A stretch of 13,028 nucleotides of DNA from Chitinophagaceae bacterium (GCA_016721085.1 JADKJI010000054.1:1-13028); one strand, 5' to 3'; positions 1 through 8,027 are shown, counted from the stretch's first letter. Notes: generated from the sequence alone by a model not told the origin. Program-made: numbers and translations.

Positions 1-120
1 CAAATTCAGGAATTCGGTCCTTCTTTCTTTAGGAGTTTTTCGAATTAAAAATAATCCCAGAATTGTTAGAGTGGAAAGGATATAGGCAGTGATTATCTTA
101 TTGATTATCCATATCTCCAT
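1..120 (-). CDS. N-terminal fragment of a small single-helix membrane protein, running off the left edge
   Basis: Reading the minus strand from an ATG at 118-120 gives 40 open codons to the edge of the window without a stop. The visible part has a hydrophobic stretch at about residues 9-26 (ITAYILSTLTILGLFLI), then a basic segment (RKTPKERR), as in an N-terminal membrane anchor with the charged part in the cytoplasm. It lies 66 bases downstream of the stop of the six-helix membrane gene at 187-834 and on the same strand, so it may be the last visible member of that cluster. I do not recognise the family. The missing C-terminal part could change the picture entirely. Confidence 0.45.
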   Translation of the reverse strand, partial: MEIWIINKIITAYILSTLTILGLFLIRKTPKERRTEFLNL

Positions 121-186
121 ATTACTCTTTTAATAGTTCGAATTTACTAATTATTCGGTTATTCATCTTGATAGCAATAAAATTAA

Positions 187-834
187 TTATTTCTTATTCC
201 CTGCAAGGAAAATGCTGCTAAAATCTGATTTAGAAGTAAAATAGTGCAGTAGAATTATCCATAAAACAGAAAGAAAAAGGGCTATTTTCTGAAGTATCGG
301 TAAGTATTCAAGATATATCTTAGAATAATAGACATAGTTGCAGACGAAGAGAGATGAAAGACATAGTATGCATAGAACTTTAAAGAAGTATAATCTGGAT
401 TTAAAAACATATATAGTAATATATATGATGCTTATTAATGCCAAGAAGCTAGATGTGATTATCATTTGATTATGATAAGGCGTTACAATTAGAAATGCAA
501 AAAACATGGAGGCTATGCCTGAAAAACTGATGGCGTTTGCGACCTTTTTCGAATTTATCTTTTTCGAAAAATCAAAAAAGAAATACCCGAAACTGGAACA
601 GATTATTGACATGCCAGTAATGGCCCAGTACTGTGACGAATTATTTTCTCCATTAACTGCCTTTGGGTCAAAAAGGTTACATAGATAGTTATTACTCCAG
701 TCGAAGCCAATCGAATTTTTATCTATTTGAGAACCTCCGGGATAGATTCTGGTAGCAACATATAGAAGTATTGTTGCAATTAGTAGTCCAATTAATAAGA
801 AATGCTTTCGATAAAATATATTCTGGGCTTTCAA
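187..834 (-). CDS. Six-helix membrane protein, DUF998-like, function unknown
   Basis: This 215-residue protein is almost wholly hydrophobic, with about six membrane segments: near residues 12-30, 68-88, 97-117, 125-143, 150-170 and 180-199. Between the first two is an extracytoplasmic loop with a YPGG motif followed by a FDW..NYLCNL motif and an asparagine-rich stretch. That arrangement (YPGG, then an N-[FY]-[LS]-x-[DN]-L type motif) recalls the DUF998 family of bacterial membrane proteins, whose function is unknown; the match is from memory and tentative. The gene starts 44 bases after the stop of the GT39-like glycosyltransferase on the same strand, so co-transcription is likely. The lysine-rich N-terminus (MKAQNIFYRKHF) supports the start used. 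No catalytic residues can be recognised. Confidence 0.75.
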   Translation of the reverse strand: MKAQNIFYRKHFLLIGLLIATILLYVATRIYPGGSQIDKNSIGFDWSNNYLCNLFDPKAVNGENNSSQYWAITGMSIICSSFGYFFFDFSKKINSKKVANAISFSGIASMFFAFLIVTPYHNQMIITSSFLALISIIYITIYVFKSRLYFFKVLCILCLSSLFVCNYVYYSKIYLEYLPILQKIALFLSVLWIILLHYFTSKSDFSSIFLAGNKK

Positions 835-878
835 TTTCTAGAGTAATGATACTTTTAATAATATTAGAGCAACAGAAT

Positions 879-2411
879 TTAATTATTTATAATTTTCTCT
901 TTGTCAGCTTCTTCTTTTATCCTTTTGTTTATATCTACTCTAGCTCCTCTTAAAACATAAATTGAAATTGTATCTTCTCTTGCCAGCGTATTTATTCTTT
1001 GGGCTGCCAAATAAACGGTATCAAAAAGGGGAATTTCAGTGGACCTGGTTTTGTCCTCATCGTCGTTTTCTTTAACCAATATTACATCTTTTATTATTTT
1101 ATTATACTGTAGCCAGTTTACATAATCGGCATCGAATGACTGGGCTTTTATTCGTTTGTTTTTTGAATAGTAATTGATTGCTCCAGCTTGCCCATAATTA
1201 TCACAAAGTAATAAAGTTTGATCTGGGTTGGGTAATAGCATAGTTAAGCTGTCTACCTTTATTGCTAATTCCTTCCAACCAAGCATATCTGCAAAGTCTT
1301 GAGGTATATCATGTTCTTTGCCATCTTCCCAACGTAACAATCCATACTTTTTATATGCCTTTGGGTTTGCTGCCATGTATTCCGGACTCTTATTTGGAAA
1401 TCCAATTTTGTATAAGGGAATAAAAAGAAGTATTGGTATGGCAATTGCAACTGGTTGCAGATATTTCCAGTAGCCATTTCTTAGTAAATGTGCCAAATAA
1501 ACAGAGCCGAAAGATATATAAATCGGATACAGTCCTATTGCATAGTAAGATTTCGCCTTCAGATATATAAATAATGTTATGGTAAATAGAAATGACAATA
1601 TAAAAAACCTGTATGGAACAAATGGTTTGTAAAAAAGTAATGCATAGAATGCGGATAAGATTACTAGAAGTGCTCCTGTGAAGAATAACAATTGCTCTTT
1701 TATAAATCCAAGTCGGTCAACATGTACTAGTTGAGTTTCCGATAATTCTTTCAAATGATTAATAACCGGAAAGTTGTTATTGTACTGCCATATGACATTT
1801 GGAGAAATTATTGTTATTCCAATTGCTAAGGCAAAATAGAGATGTTTGTTAAGAAACAATTTCCGCGGACCAGCTAAAAGCAAGGCAGGTATTAACCCGA
1901 TGATCTGGAATACGATATTATATTTATTCAAGAAACCTATTGCAACAAAGATGGCGGCTAGATACAGCCATTTATTTTTGTTGTTTTTTATATAGAGAAT
2001 TAACATCAAATAAACACAAGACCACATTAGTACATCCAGTGAATTGGGCTGGTATAGGATATTGAGTCTTAATAATGATGAAAACAAGATACATGTGGCC
2101 CCAAGTAATAAAGAGAATATATTTCCACCTAAAATTTCAATGGCTTTCCAAACTATATAGATGGTGGCTGCCCCAAAAAGCGCCGGGAAGAACTTTACCC
2201 AGAATGTTGTATTGCCGAACATATGGATGAGTACAGAAATCCATGAAGTGATTGGAGGCACAGAAAGGTAGCCCCATGCCAGATGTTGCGATTGTTCGAG
2301 ATGCAGGAATTCATCTCTTTGCAGGTCATATTCTGGACTAATAAGTGAATATTGTAATAGAAATTTTACAATAATGAATGCGATTAATATGAAGTGTTTT
2401 TTGTTTGCCAT
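879..2411 (-). CDS. GT39/ArnT-like polytopic glycosyltransferase
   Basis: A 510-residue membrane protein of the GT-C fold, related to the GT39/GT83 (protein mannosyltransferase/ArnT) families, which move a sugar from a polyprenyl-phosphate carrier to a protein or lipid acceptor on the outer face of the inner membrane. Evidence: an N-terminal helix (about residues 6-25), then a first extracytoplasmic loop with Asp29, Asp33-Glu34 and the WGY...PP motif (Trp46-Pro53) typical of this family, where the acidic pair is the catalytic site. Roughly ten further hydrophobic segments follow to about residue 340, and then a soluble C-terminal domain of about 150 residues that presumably sits in the periplasm. 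The length suits the family. The acceptor and sugar cannot be read from sequence. It lies between a PLDc_N-type protein and a six-helix membrane protein on the same strand. The frame is intact. Confidence 0.85.
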   Translation of the reverse strand: MANKKHFILIAFIIVKFLLQYSLISPEYDLQRDEFLHLEQSQHLAWGYLSVPPITSWISVLIHMFGNTTFWVKFFPALFGAATIYIVWKAIEILGGNIFSLLLGATCILFSSLLRLNILYQPNSLDVLMWSCVYLMLILYIKNNKNKWLYLAAIFVAIGFLNKYNIVFQIIGLIPALLLAGPRKLFLNKHLYFALAIGITIISPNVIWQYNNNFPVINHLKELSETQLVHVDRLGFIKEQLLFFTGALLVILSAFYALLFYKPFVPYRFFILSFLFTITLFIYLKAKSYYAIGLYPIYISFGSVYLAHLLRNGYWKYLQPVAIAIPILLFIPLYKIGFPNKSPEYMAANPKAYKKYGLLRWEDGKEHDIPQDFADMLGWKELAIKVDSLTMLLPNPDQTLLLCDNYGQAGAINYYSKNKRIKAQSFDADYVNWLQYNKIIKDVILVKENDDEDKTRSTEIPLFDTVYLAAQRINTLAREDTISIYVLRGARVDINKRIKEEADKEKIINN

Positions 2412-2485
2412 CAGTGTTTTATGCCTAATGCGTATGTCTTTTTTTGGAGTATGAACGAAATGTTTTCTCTACTAGTTACTGGTAT

Positions 2486-2707
2486 TCATTTTTGTTGCTT
2501 TAAATTAAGCTGTTTCCGAAAGTAAAAGAAAAGAATTGGGCCAAGGATTGGGACAATAATTACAAGTATTACCCAACTCAGTTTTAGTCTGGGAGACATG
2601 TAGTTGGAAAACATGAGACCAATTGCGGCTGCGACTAAAGCTATGAAAGCAGTTGAACATATAAATACCCACATTGTTAGGGATGAATCAGGTACTAATA
2701 CTTCCAT
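2486..2707 (-). CDS. Small two-helix PLDc_N-type membrane protein
   Basis: A 73-residue protein with two membrane helices (about residues 11-33 and 43-63). The second helix carries the signature of the PLDc_N family (phospholipase D nuclease, N-terminal): a K-x-S-W-x-I start, then IVP-I-LGPI-LFF-Y and a final basic tail (Phe-Arg-Lys). In some proteins this unit precedes cardiolipin-synthase domains; alone, as here, its function is unknown. No phospholipase HKD motif follows, so the catalytic part is absent rather than cut off by a frameshift. It is 74 bases upstream of the glycosyltransferase on the same strand and probably the first gene of that cluster, with its promoter in the divergent region 2708-2941. 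Confidence 0.7.
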   Translation of the reverse strand: MEVLVPDSSLTMWVFICSTAFIALVAAAIGLMFSNYMSPRLKLSWVILVIIVPILGPILFFYFRKQLNLKQQK

Positions 2708-2941
2708 TGTATTATGTAGTTGAGTTTATATTCAGTTTGTCTATAAATATACAAAAAATCGGGTAGCCGTCCTTCTGTATTCTGATACCTTGTTTTTCGC
2801 AGTGTCCCTTCGGGAGAAACTGCGATTCGGAGATAAAGGTCTCGTGATTATATAATAAATCCAGCTTAATTCAAGCGGCGAATATTTGATTATATTTATA
2901 TCCATAAATAGCATTTAAGAAACCTAGCTAATCTGCATTAA
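2708..2941. promoter_or_regulatory. Divergent intergenic region with stem-loop
   Basis: This region separates the minus-strand membrane cluster from the plus-strand peptidase/PLP-enzyme pair, so it should hold promoters for both directions. I could not find a convincing match to the Bacteroidota -33/-7 pattern (TTTG...TAnnTTTG); the nearest is AATATTTG at 2881-2888, which misses one key base and has no good partner upstream. The notable content is the stem-loop at 2797-2825, listed separately. Confidence 0.4.
2797..2825. repeat. Two-part stem-loop in the divergent region
   Basis: TCGCAGT (2797-2803) pairs perfectly with ACTGCGA (2819-2825). Inside, TCCC (2805-2808) pairs with GGGA (2812-2815) around a TTC loop; the same bases could form a UUCG-type loop. 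One base on the left and three on the right bulge between the two stems. The element is much richer in GC than its surroundings. No T-tract follows on either strand, so it is not a typical intrinsic terminator. It could be a regulatory RNA structure, a protein-binding palindrome or a dispersed repeat. Confidence 0.55.
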
Positions 2942-4406
2942 ATGAAGGCTATCTATCTTTTACTTTTATTTCTTGGATCACAGGCCCTGTCCCAAAGCAA
3001 TAGCACCCCCCTTCGATACCAATTGGAATGGCAGGATAACAAAATCCGTGTACAACTAATTTTCTTCCCGTTAAATGCTGATAGTACAAGGTTTACATAT
3101 GGCAACCTCGATTATGGGGGACAAAAGGACATATTAAAAGGAGTTCAGCAGATGAAAGTGGAGGCCCCGGCAAGAATGACAATGGATACAGCTAACAGAA
3201 CATTCACTTTTTACTATGTGTCGATTTCTCCAATTAAAATAAGTTATGATGTAGTGGACACACGTTCAGAGACTACCACAAGGAGTCAGTTGTTCCGTCC
3301 TTTAATTATGTCCGATTATTTCTTTGTACATGGATTTAACCTTTTTCTGTTGCCATCAGGTATAACAGATTCAAGTAAAGTCAGAGTGTCAATTGAATGG
3401 AACAAATTGCCACCCTTCCCTCTCTTCTACACTTTTGAACCTGATAATGATGGTTCAAGGCCAAGTATTACAACTGTGGATTCAATAAAGTTCCGGTTTC
3501 TTACTGGGGCTACAGACCTGAAAGTAAAAAAGTTCATTTCAGAAAGCGGTAAGAACTATCTGGTCATTCGAAAAGGAGGTTTAGATGAAAAAATTGAAAA
3601 GGATATAGAGCGGTATTATCTTTCTTATAATAAAGTGATGCGCCAGTTCTGGAAAGATAGTAGGAAGATCAATTATTCCCTCGTGCTGCAGCCCTATCTG
3701 GGAGTCAATCATGATATTTCCGGAGTATCATTTGGTAATGGGTTTATTGGGAAGTATAATAGACCCGATTCTTTAGTAAAGGGTGGCAGACTCTTTGTTC
3801 TTTCACATGAAATTGGTCATTATTATCTTGGGGATGTTGCCGCTTTCGAAGGTGAGGAGAATGTTGGACAATGGTTTAACGAAGGATTTAATGATTACCT
3901 GACTTATTACACGCTGCTGGATGCCGGATTGATGAAGCCTGAAGAATTTGAAAGTGAATTTAATAAACTCTTCCAAAGCCTTTATACCAGCAAGATAAAA
4001 AAATACACCTAACGATAAGATTTTCGAGAATTTCTGGTTGCTTGGAGATTATGCAAAATTGCCTTATTGGAGGGGCTGTGTATTTGCTTTTTATCTTGAT
4101 AATCAGATTTCAATAGCAACAAAGAATAAGGCATCTATCCGTAACCTGATGCTTGATTTAAAGGAAGTAGTACGCACTAAGTCTAAGAAGGAATTCAGTA
4201 ATGAGGAATTTGTAAATGCTGTATCAAAATACTTACCCAAAGAGGATTTTAAGAAGCAATTTCAAGACTTTATTCTTGAGGGTGCATCAATTCTTTTTAA
4301 TGAATGTCTTGTCATGCCATTTATGCATCTTGAACTAAAAGATCAGGTGCCTGCTATTCGTATAACTGATAAAGGAAAATTCAAACTACACTACCATTTT
4401 AATTGA
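2942..4406 (+). CDS. Secreted M1-like zinc peptidase (gluzincin), split by a +1 frameshift
   Basis: Two open frames, 2942-4012 and about 3999-4406, together make one protein of about 487 residues. The first begins with a Sec signal peptide (MKAIYLLLLFLGSQALSQ). It carries the zinc site HEIGH (His289, Glu290, His293) and, 21 residues after His293, Glu314 in a WFNEG motif, as in family M1 (HExxH...NEGF). The gap is two residues longer than in typical M1, and the substrate-binding GxMEN motif is not seen upstream, so ordinary aminopeptidase activity is doubtful. The second part continues the helical C-terminal domain (YWRGCVFAFYLDNQI matches the usual (Y/W)-x-(R/K)-G-x-x-x-x-x-L-D segment). The break is at a run of seven A's (3997-4003): with six, the frames join as SKIKNTPNDKIFENFW. 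The cause may be sequencing error, a pseudogene, or slippage. The PLP enzyme follows after 6 bases. Confidence 0.8.
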
Positions 4407-4412
4407 TATAGT

Positions 4413-5675
4413 ATGGAATTACCTCAAAAATCAAGCAACTGGTCAAGGCGCGATTTTATGTCTTTGCTAGCTGGAGTACCTATTGTTGGAAGTCTTCCAT
4501 TAAGAGGAGAACCGAAATGTTCATTTGTAAGTGGATTTCCAGCTAAAGAGGAGTTTGACATTAAAGGAACCTATATCAATGCCGCCTATACACACCCAAT
4601 GAGTAAAGGGAGTTTTAAGGAAGTAAGTTATTTCCTTAACGAAAGGATGATGAACCGGCAAGTTCCAGCGGGCTATGATGGATTTGAAAGAACCAAAGCC
4701 AGAAATAATTTCGCTAAGCTTATAAATGCTTCCCCGGAGGAAATCGCCTGGATACCAAGTACCATGGTAGGTGAAAATCTTATCTTAAATGGCTTGTCAT
4801 TGCCTGGATCTAAACAACAGGTAGTTACAGATGCATTTCATTTTCATGGTTCATTGCATATGTATGGCCAGCTGGCAAAAGCTGGCTTGAATGTTAGTAT
4901 TGTAAAGCCAAGAAATAACCAGATTGAACTGAGTGATCTGGATGCTGCTATTAAGCCCGGGACAAAGTTGGTTGCCTTATCATTGGTATCTGCTACTACA
5001 GGATTCCTGCATAATTTGAAAGCAGTTTGTGATCTGGCTCATTCAAGAGGAGCTTTGGTATATGCTGACATCATTCAGGCAGTGGGTGCTATTCCTATTG
5101 ATGTAAAAGAATCAGGCGTCGATTTTTGTGCAACAGCCACCTACAAGTGGCTGATGGGAGATTTCGGCATAGGGTTTTTGTATGTTCGAAAGGATCGGTT
5201 GCCATTAATTAAGCGAACCCTAATAGGTTATCGGCAAATGACCAATTTTCAATCTCACATATTGCCATTTGAAAGTCCTGGGGAAAACCTGTTTGATTCA
5301 GACACAACAGATGATATGAGTGGACATTTTGAAGTGGGTACGTTTGCCAATGAAGGGATTGCGGCACTTAACTATTCATTGGATTACCTGAATAGGGTGG
5401 GCGTTGATAAAATACAAGAATACCGACAACCCATGATTGACCGCTTACAACAAGAGTTATCTGGAAATGGGAAATATATTCCGCTTACACCAGCTGGATC
5501 CCAATCACCGATTGTTTGTTTTGCATTCAAGAATGCTGCTACCGTTATGAAGCCGAAATTGGAGGCTGCAGATGTGAATATCTCTGTTTACGACCATATG
5601 ATTCGCATATCGCCTTCATTCTATAATGATATGAATGATATTGATAAATTATTGGCTGTATTAAAATCTGTATAA
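4413..5675 (+). CDS. Class V aminotransferase-fold PLP enzyme with a twin-arginine leader
   Basis: A 420-residue fold-type I PLP enzyme of the class V (SufS/isopenicillin-N-epimerase-like) group. The PLP-binding lysine is Lys245 in ATYKWLMGDFGIGFLY, the family's (H/Y)KW-x-x-G-x-x-G-x-G-x-x-Y pattern; the aspartate that contacts the pyridine nitrogen is Asp219 in VYADIIQAVG, with Gln222 after it. His144 and nearby histidines (FHFHGSLHMYG) lie where the ring-stacking residue is expected. The N-terminus has a Tat-type signal: SRRDFM (Arg12-Arg13) followed by a hydrophobic stretch (LLAGVPIVGSLPL). Tat export of a folded PLP enzyme has precedent in PvdN, the periplasmic class V enzyme of pyoverdine maturation. 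The substrate here is unknown. It starts 6 bases after the peptidase gene and is almost certainly co-transcribed with it. The frame is intact. Confidence 0.88.
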   Translation: MELPQKSSNWSRRDFMSLLAGVPIVGSLPLRGEPKCSFVSGFPAKEEFDIKGTYINAAYTHPMSKGSFKEVSYFLNERMMNRQVPAGYDGFERTKARNNFAKLINASPEEIAWIPSTMVGENLILNGLSLPGSKQQVVTDAFHFHGSLHMYGQLAKAGLNVSIVKPRNNQIELSDLDAAIKPGTKLVALSLVSATTGFLHNLKAVCDLAHSRGALVYADIIQAVGAIPIDVKESGVDFCATATYKWLMGDFGIGFLYVRKDRLPLIKRTLIGYRQMTNFQSHILPFESPGENLFDSDTTDDMSGHFEVGTFANEGIAALNYSLDYLNRVGVDKIQEYRQPMIDRLQQELSGNGKYIPLTPAGSQSPIVCFAFKNAATVMKPKLEAADVNISVYDHMIRISPSFYNDMNDIDKLLAVLKSV

Positions 5676-5685
5676 TGCAGATTAA

Positions 5686-6369
5686 TTAATCGTTATTAAG
5701 CAGCTGTTCATAGAAGGCGCCGAAATGATTTTTCTTATCTACAAAATGAAGTTCCAGAATCCAATGCCGTTTATTGCCGAATTTATCTAATTGGAGGATG
5801 TCCTGATGATTATCGGGATGAACATCCAGGCAAAGATCATTTGGATCATCTGGCTGCTCATGAGGATAAGGACCTACTATATGTCCTGCAATAGCATTTC
5901 CAAATTCATAACCATAACTTTTAGTAAGATCATTTACATAATTGAAGAATTCTGCACCTGTCAATTTGGTTTGTTTGAAATACCATGCATTAGCGATTTT
6001 CCAGGCAGCTTCTATATCTTTCACAATTTTGAGTTTCAGTGGATCTTTTCCTAGATTATATGTTCTCCCAAGGTCTGCCTCCCAGTCATTGTATACAGGG
6101 TGGAAGTCGAAGAATAATATATCATCATTCTGGATAACAAGGTCGGGAGGATTAGCAATAAAGGGTTGCAATGTATTGATGCCGGTGCGAACGATCTTTT
6201 TAGACCAGTGCTTTTCAATTCCAAAATCCTCTTTTGCAATCTGGATGATTTCATCACAAAGTTTTTTTTCGGTTTTTCCGGCAACAATCAATCCACGTTC
6301 TTTAATCGAAGAAAAGAGTTCGATTGCTTTTTGTTCAGCAATTGCTAAATGTTCTTTTGCATTGGTCAT
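5686..6369 (-). CDS. M24 family metallopeptidase (Xaa-Pro aminopeptidase-like)
   Basis: A 227-residue protein with the 'pita-bread' fold of peptidase family M24. All five metal ligands can be placed: Asp88 and Asp99 (FFDFHPVYNDWEADLGRTY, ten residues between them), His163 (GHIVGPYPHE), Glu206 (WILELHF) and Glu221 (FYEQLL). It corresponds to the catalytic domain alone; the N-terminal domain of full-length aminopeptidase P is missing, as in other short family members. No signal peptide is seen, so it should be cytoplasmic. The likely role is removal of an N-terminal residue before proline, or a related M24 reaction such as creatine hydrolysis; the sequence does not decide. It converges on the PLP enzyme gene, with 10 bases between the stops. 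Confidence 0.85.
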   Translation of the reverse strand: MTNAKEHLAIAEQKAIELFSSIKERGLIVAGKTEKKLCDEIIQIAKEDFGIEKHWSKKIVRTGINTLQPFIANPPDLVIQNDDILFFDFHPVYNDWEADLGRTYNLGKDPLKLKIVKDIEAAWKIANAWYFKQTKLTGAEFFNYVNDLTKSYGYEFGNAIAGHIVGPYPHEQPDDPNDLCLDVHPDNHQDILQLDKFGNKRHWILELHFVDKKNHFGAFYEQLLNND

Positions 6370-6667
6370 GACGATAGTTTGATTTTGTATTTTAATGGCA
6401 CATTTGTTTTAATCAAATGCTATTTCTGATTTGTATAACTATTCTTATATCTTTCATTGCATGAAAGACAGATAATACTGCAAACTAATAGCAATGTTCT
6501 TGGTTTCATTCTAAATCTAACGTGTAAGAAATATTTAATTTTCGGTTAAGCTAAAAGATTATCCTATAGTCTTTACTACAACTAATGCTTTTACGAATGT
6601 AGGGTTTTTATCTTTCATCATTATTAAGGGGTATCTGCTATTGGAGAAATAGGGGATTTCTTATTGC
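6370..6667. other. 298-base gap upstream of the M24 gene and downstream of the lipoprotein gene
   Basis: No open frame with coding character is seen. The part next to 6369 should hold the promoter of the M24 peptidase, but no clear match to the Bacteroidota pattern is present. It contains a perfect short palindrome, CTTTCAT-TGC-ATGAAAG (6451-6467; one more A-T pair extends the stem to 8), and the 10-mer TATCTTTCAT occurs twice in the same direction, at 6448-6457 and 6609-6618. These could be binding sites; the function is not known. Confidence 0.4.
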
Positions 6668-7105
6668 TTAGTTGATTTTTTGATATGAATAATTTGACCC
6701 GCCATCAAGTGGAAAGTATCCAGATAATAAAACTAGATTATTGCCTTCTATTTGAAGGAAAGTTTTTTCGGCTGTAATATTATCATCAAATATTATTCTT
6801 GTGGTATATTTTCCTGCTGGTAACACCAACCCTACAGTTTCTTCTGCTGTGGTGTCTTCCATTAGAATAAATGTTCCTGATTTTACAAGTACATTGTTTT
6901 CATATTTTTCATAATTATTCTTATTGAATTTGTAAGTATTCCCATTTCCTGATGTATATGTGGTAGGTGGTAGAAGGCTGACTTGAGCCTGTGATAATTC
7001 CCACAATCCTGATAAGTTTGCAGTACTCAGGCCCATTTCTTTTTTACAGTGGCTAAAGAGTGCCATAATAAATAGTAGGCAAACGCTAATGAGAATTCTT
7101 CCCAT
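6668..7105 (-). CDS. Small lipoprotein, lipocalin-like, function unknown
   Basis: This 145-residue protein begins with a lipoprotein signal: a hydrophobic segment (residues 4-17), then F-S-H-Cys20 followed by Lys21-Lys22. His just before the Cys is atypical for a strict lipobox. The mature part starts with a linker and an LSGLWEL motif, then short alternating segments rich in Y, N, T and V that suggest a beta-barrel: YKFNKNNYEKYENN, SGTFIL, TTRIIFDD, FLQIEGNNLVLLSG. This G-x-W opening and pattern is common to lipocalin-like lipoproteins of Bacteroidota; the specific family is not certain. It is probably anchored in the inner or outer membrane facing the periplasm. It stands alone, with its promoter expected in 7106-7270, a region shared with the divergent MpaB-like gene. 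Confidence 0.75.
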   Translation of the reverse strand: MGRILISVCLLFIMALFSHCKKEMGLSTANLSGLWELSQAQVSLLPPTTYTSGNGNTYKFNKNNYEKYENNVLVKSGTFILMEDTTAEETVGLVLPAGKYTTRIIFDDNITAEKTFLQIEGNNLVLLSGYFPLDGGSNYSYQKIN

Positions 7106-7270
7106 ATACTATTCTTTACTTGACAACTATATAGATCCTATCGTTGCATTAATATACGTCAAAAAATGGAGATACTTAAGTTTTGTGAGTTAAAAAGGAA
7201 CAATTATGGTTCTTTGCAATAGAGATTTCCTGATATACATTGCCTAACTTTATAAATGTAAAGTGTTTAT

Positions 7271-8027
7271 ATGTCATTTTTGTTTCTAAAAATTCAATAG
7301 TAAGGGAAATCTGGGGAAAAGCGATACCGTGCTTTTCATATTTGCTGGAGCTTCAGCAGAGTTTGCTCTTAATAAGGCAGTGGACTGGCTATATTTTACT
7401 GGAAAGTTACCTTCAGATCCGATAGGGCGTTTATTCTCCACTGTAACTTATGCCCGGAGAATAATTTATTCTTCAGAGTCAGAAGCTCTTAAGGCTATTG
7501 ATACCATGCGGCATATTCATTCAGCGGTTGAAAATAGCAGGGGTTCCATTATCCCGGATTGGGCCTATCGTGATGTTCTTTTTATGCTAATTCATTATTC
7601 AATTGCTTCATTTGAGTTGCTGGAAAGAATTTTGACAGATGAAGAAAAGTGTGAAGTATATGATGTATTCTATAGGGTAGGAGACAGGATGGGATTGAAG
7701 GCCCTACCTCTTTCTTATGAAGAATGGCTTCCAGTGAGGCAGGCTCATTTAAATGAAGATTTAATTAAAAGTGAGTATACAAGTGATCTTTTCCTTCAGT
7801 ATAAGAAGCATCTTGGGGTGGTACGATTTAAAGTATTACTTGAAGCACAAAAGTTAGTAGTACCTAGCAGAGTGAAAGATTTATTACAATTCAGTTCTTT
7901 CTCTTGGCTAAAGCCAGTTGTACCATTATATAAATTCAGTCGGTTCGTACGAATAGATGGTTTGATAAAGAAACTTCTGCTGCCAGCAGCATACATGAAA
8001 CAGATTAAGGAACTTGACGTTCATTAA
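7271..8027 (+). CDS. DUF2236 (MpaB/latex-clearing-protein-like) oxygenase, frame broken near its start
   Basis: The long open frame (7329-8027, GTG start, 232 residues) lacks the N-terminus. The missing part lies upstream in another frame (KNSIVREIWGK, 7288-7320) and joins at LFIFAGASAEFALNKAVDW if one base is added in GGGGAAAA (7313-7320). Adding one T to the run before 7279 also puts an ATG at 7271 in frame, giving a natural MSFFVSKNSIVREIWGK start and a total of about 252 residues. The family signature is clear: DP-x-GRLFST (Arg and Thr four apart, as Arg164/Thr168 of rubber oxygenase Lcp) and RHIHSAVENSRG (the His region that binds haem in Lcp). The family uses haem b in oxidative cleavage; the substrate here is unknown. 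The 3' end overlaps the convergent DUF2809 gene by 23 bases. Confidence 0.75.

Noticed and set aside
2797..2825. Stem-loop as a Rho-independent terminator
   Set aside because: No T-tract follows on either strand and it lies between divergent gene starts, where no transcript should end.
5673..5698. AT-only interrupted palindrome across both stop codons of the convergent pair
   Set aside because: It consists of TAAT/ATTA and TTAATTAA elements that arise easily by chance in AT-rich DNA; no GC stem for a terminator.
5791..6382. Plus-strand open frames opposite the M24 peptidase
   Set aside because: The minus-strand frame has all five M24 metal ligands; these antisense frames have no recognisable features.
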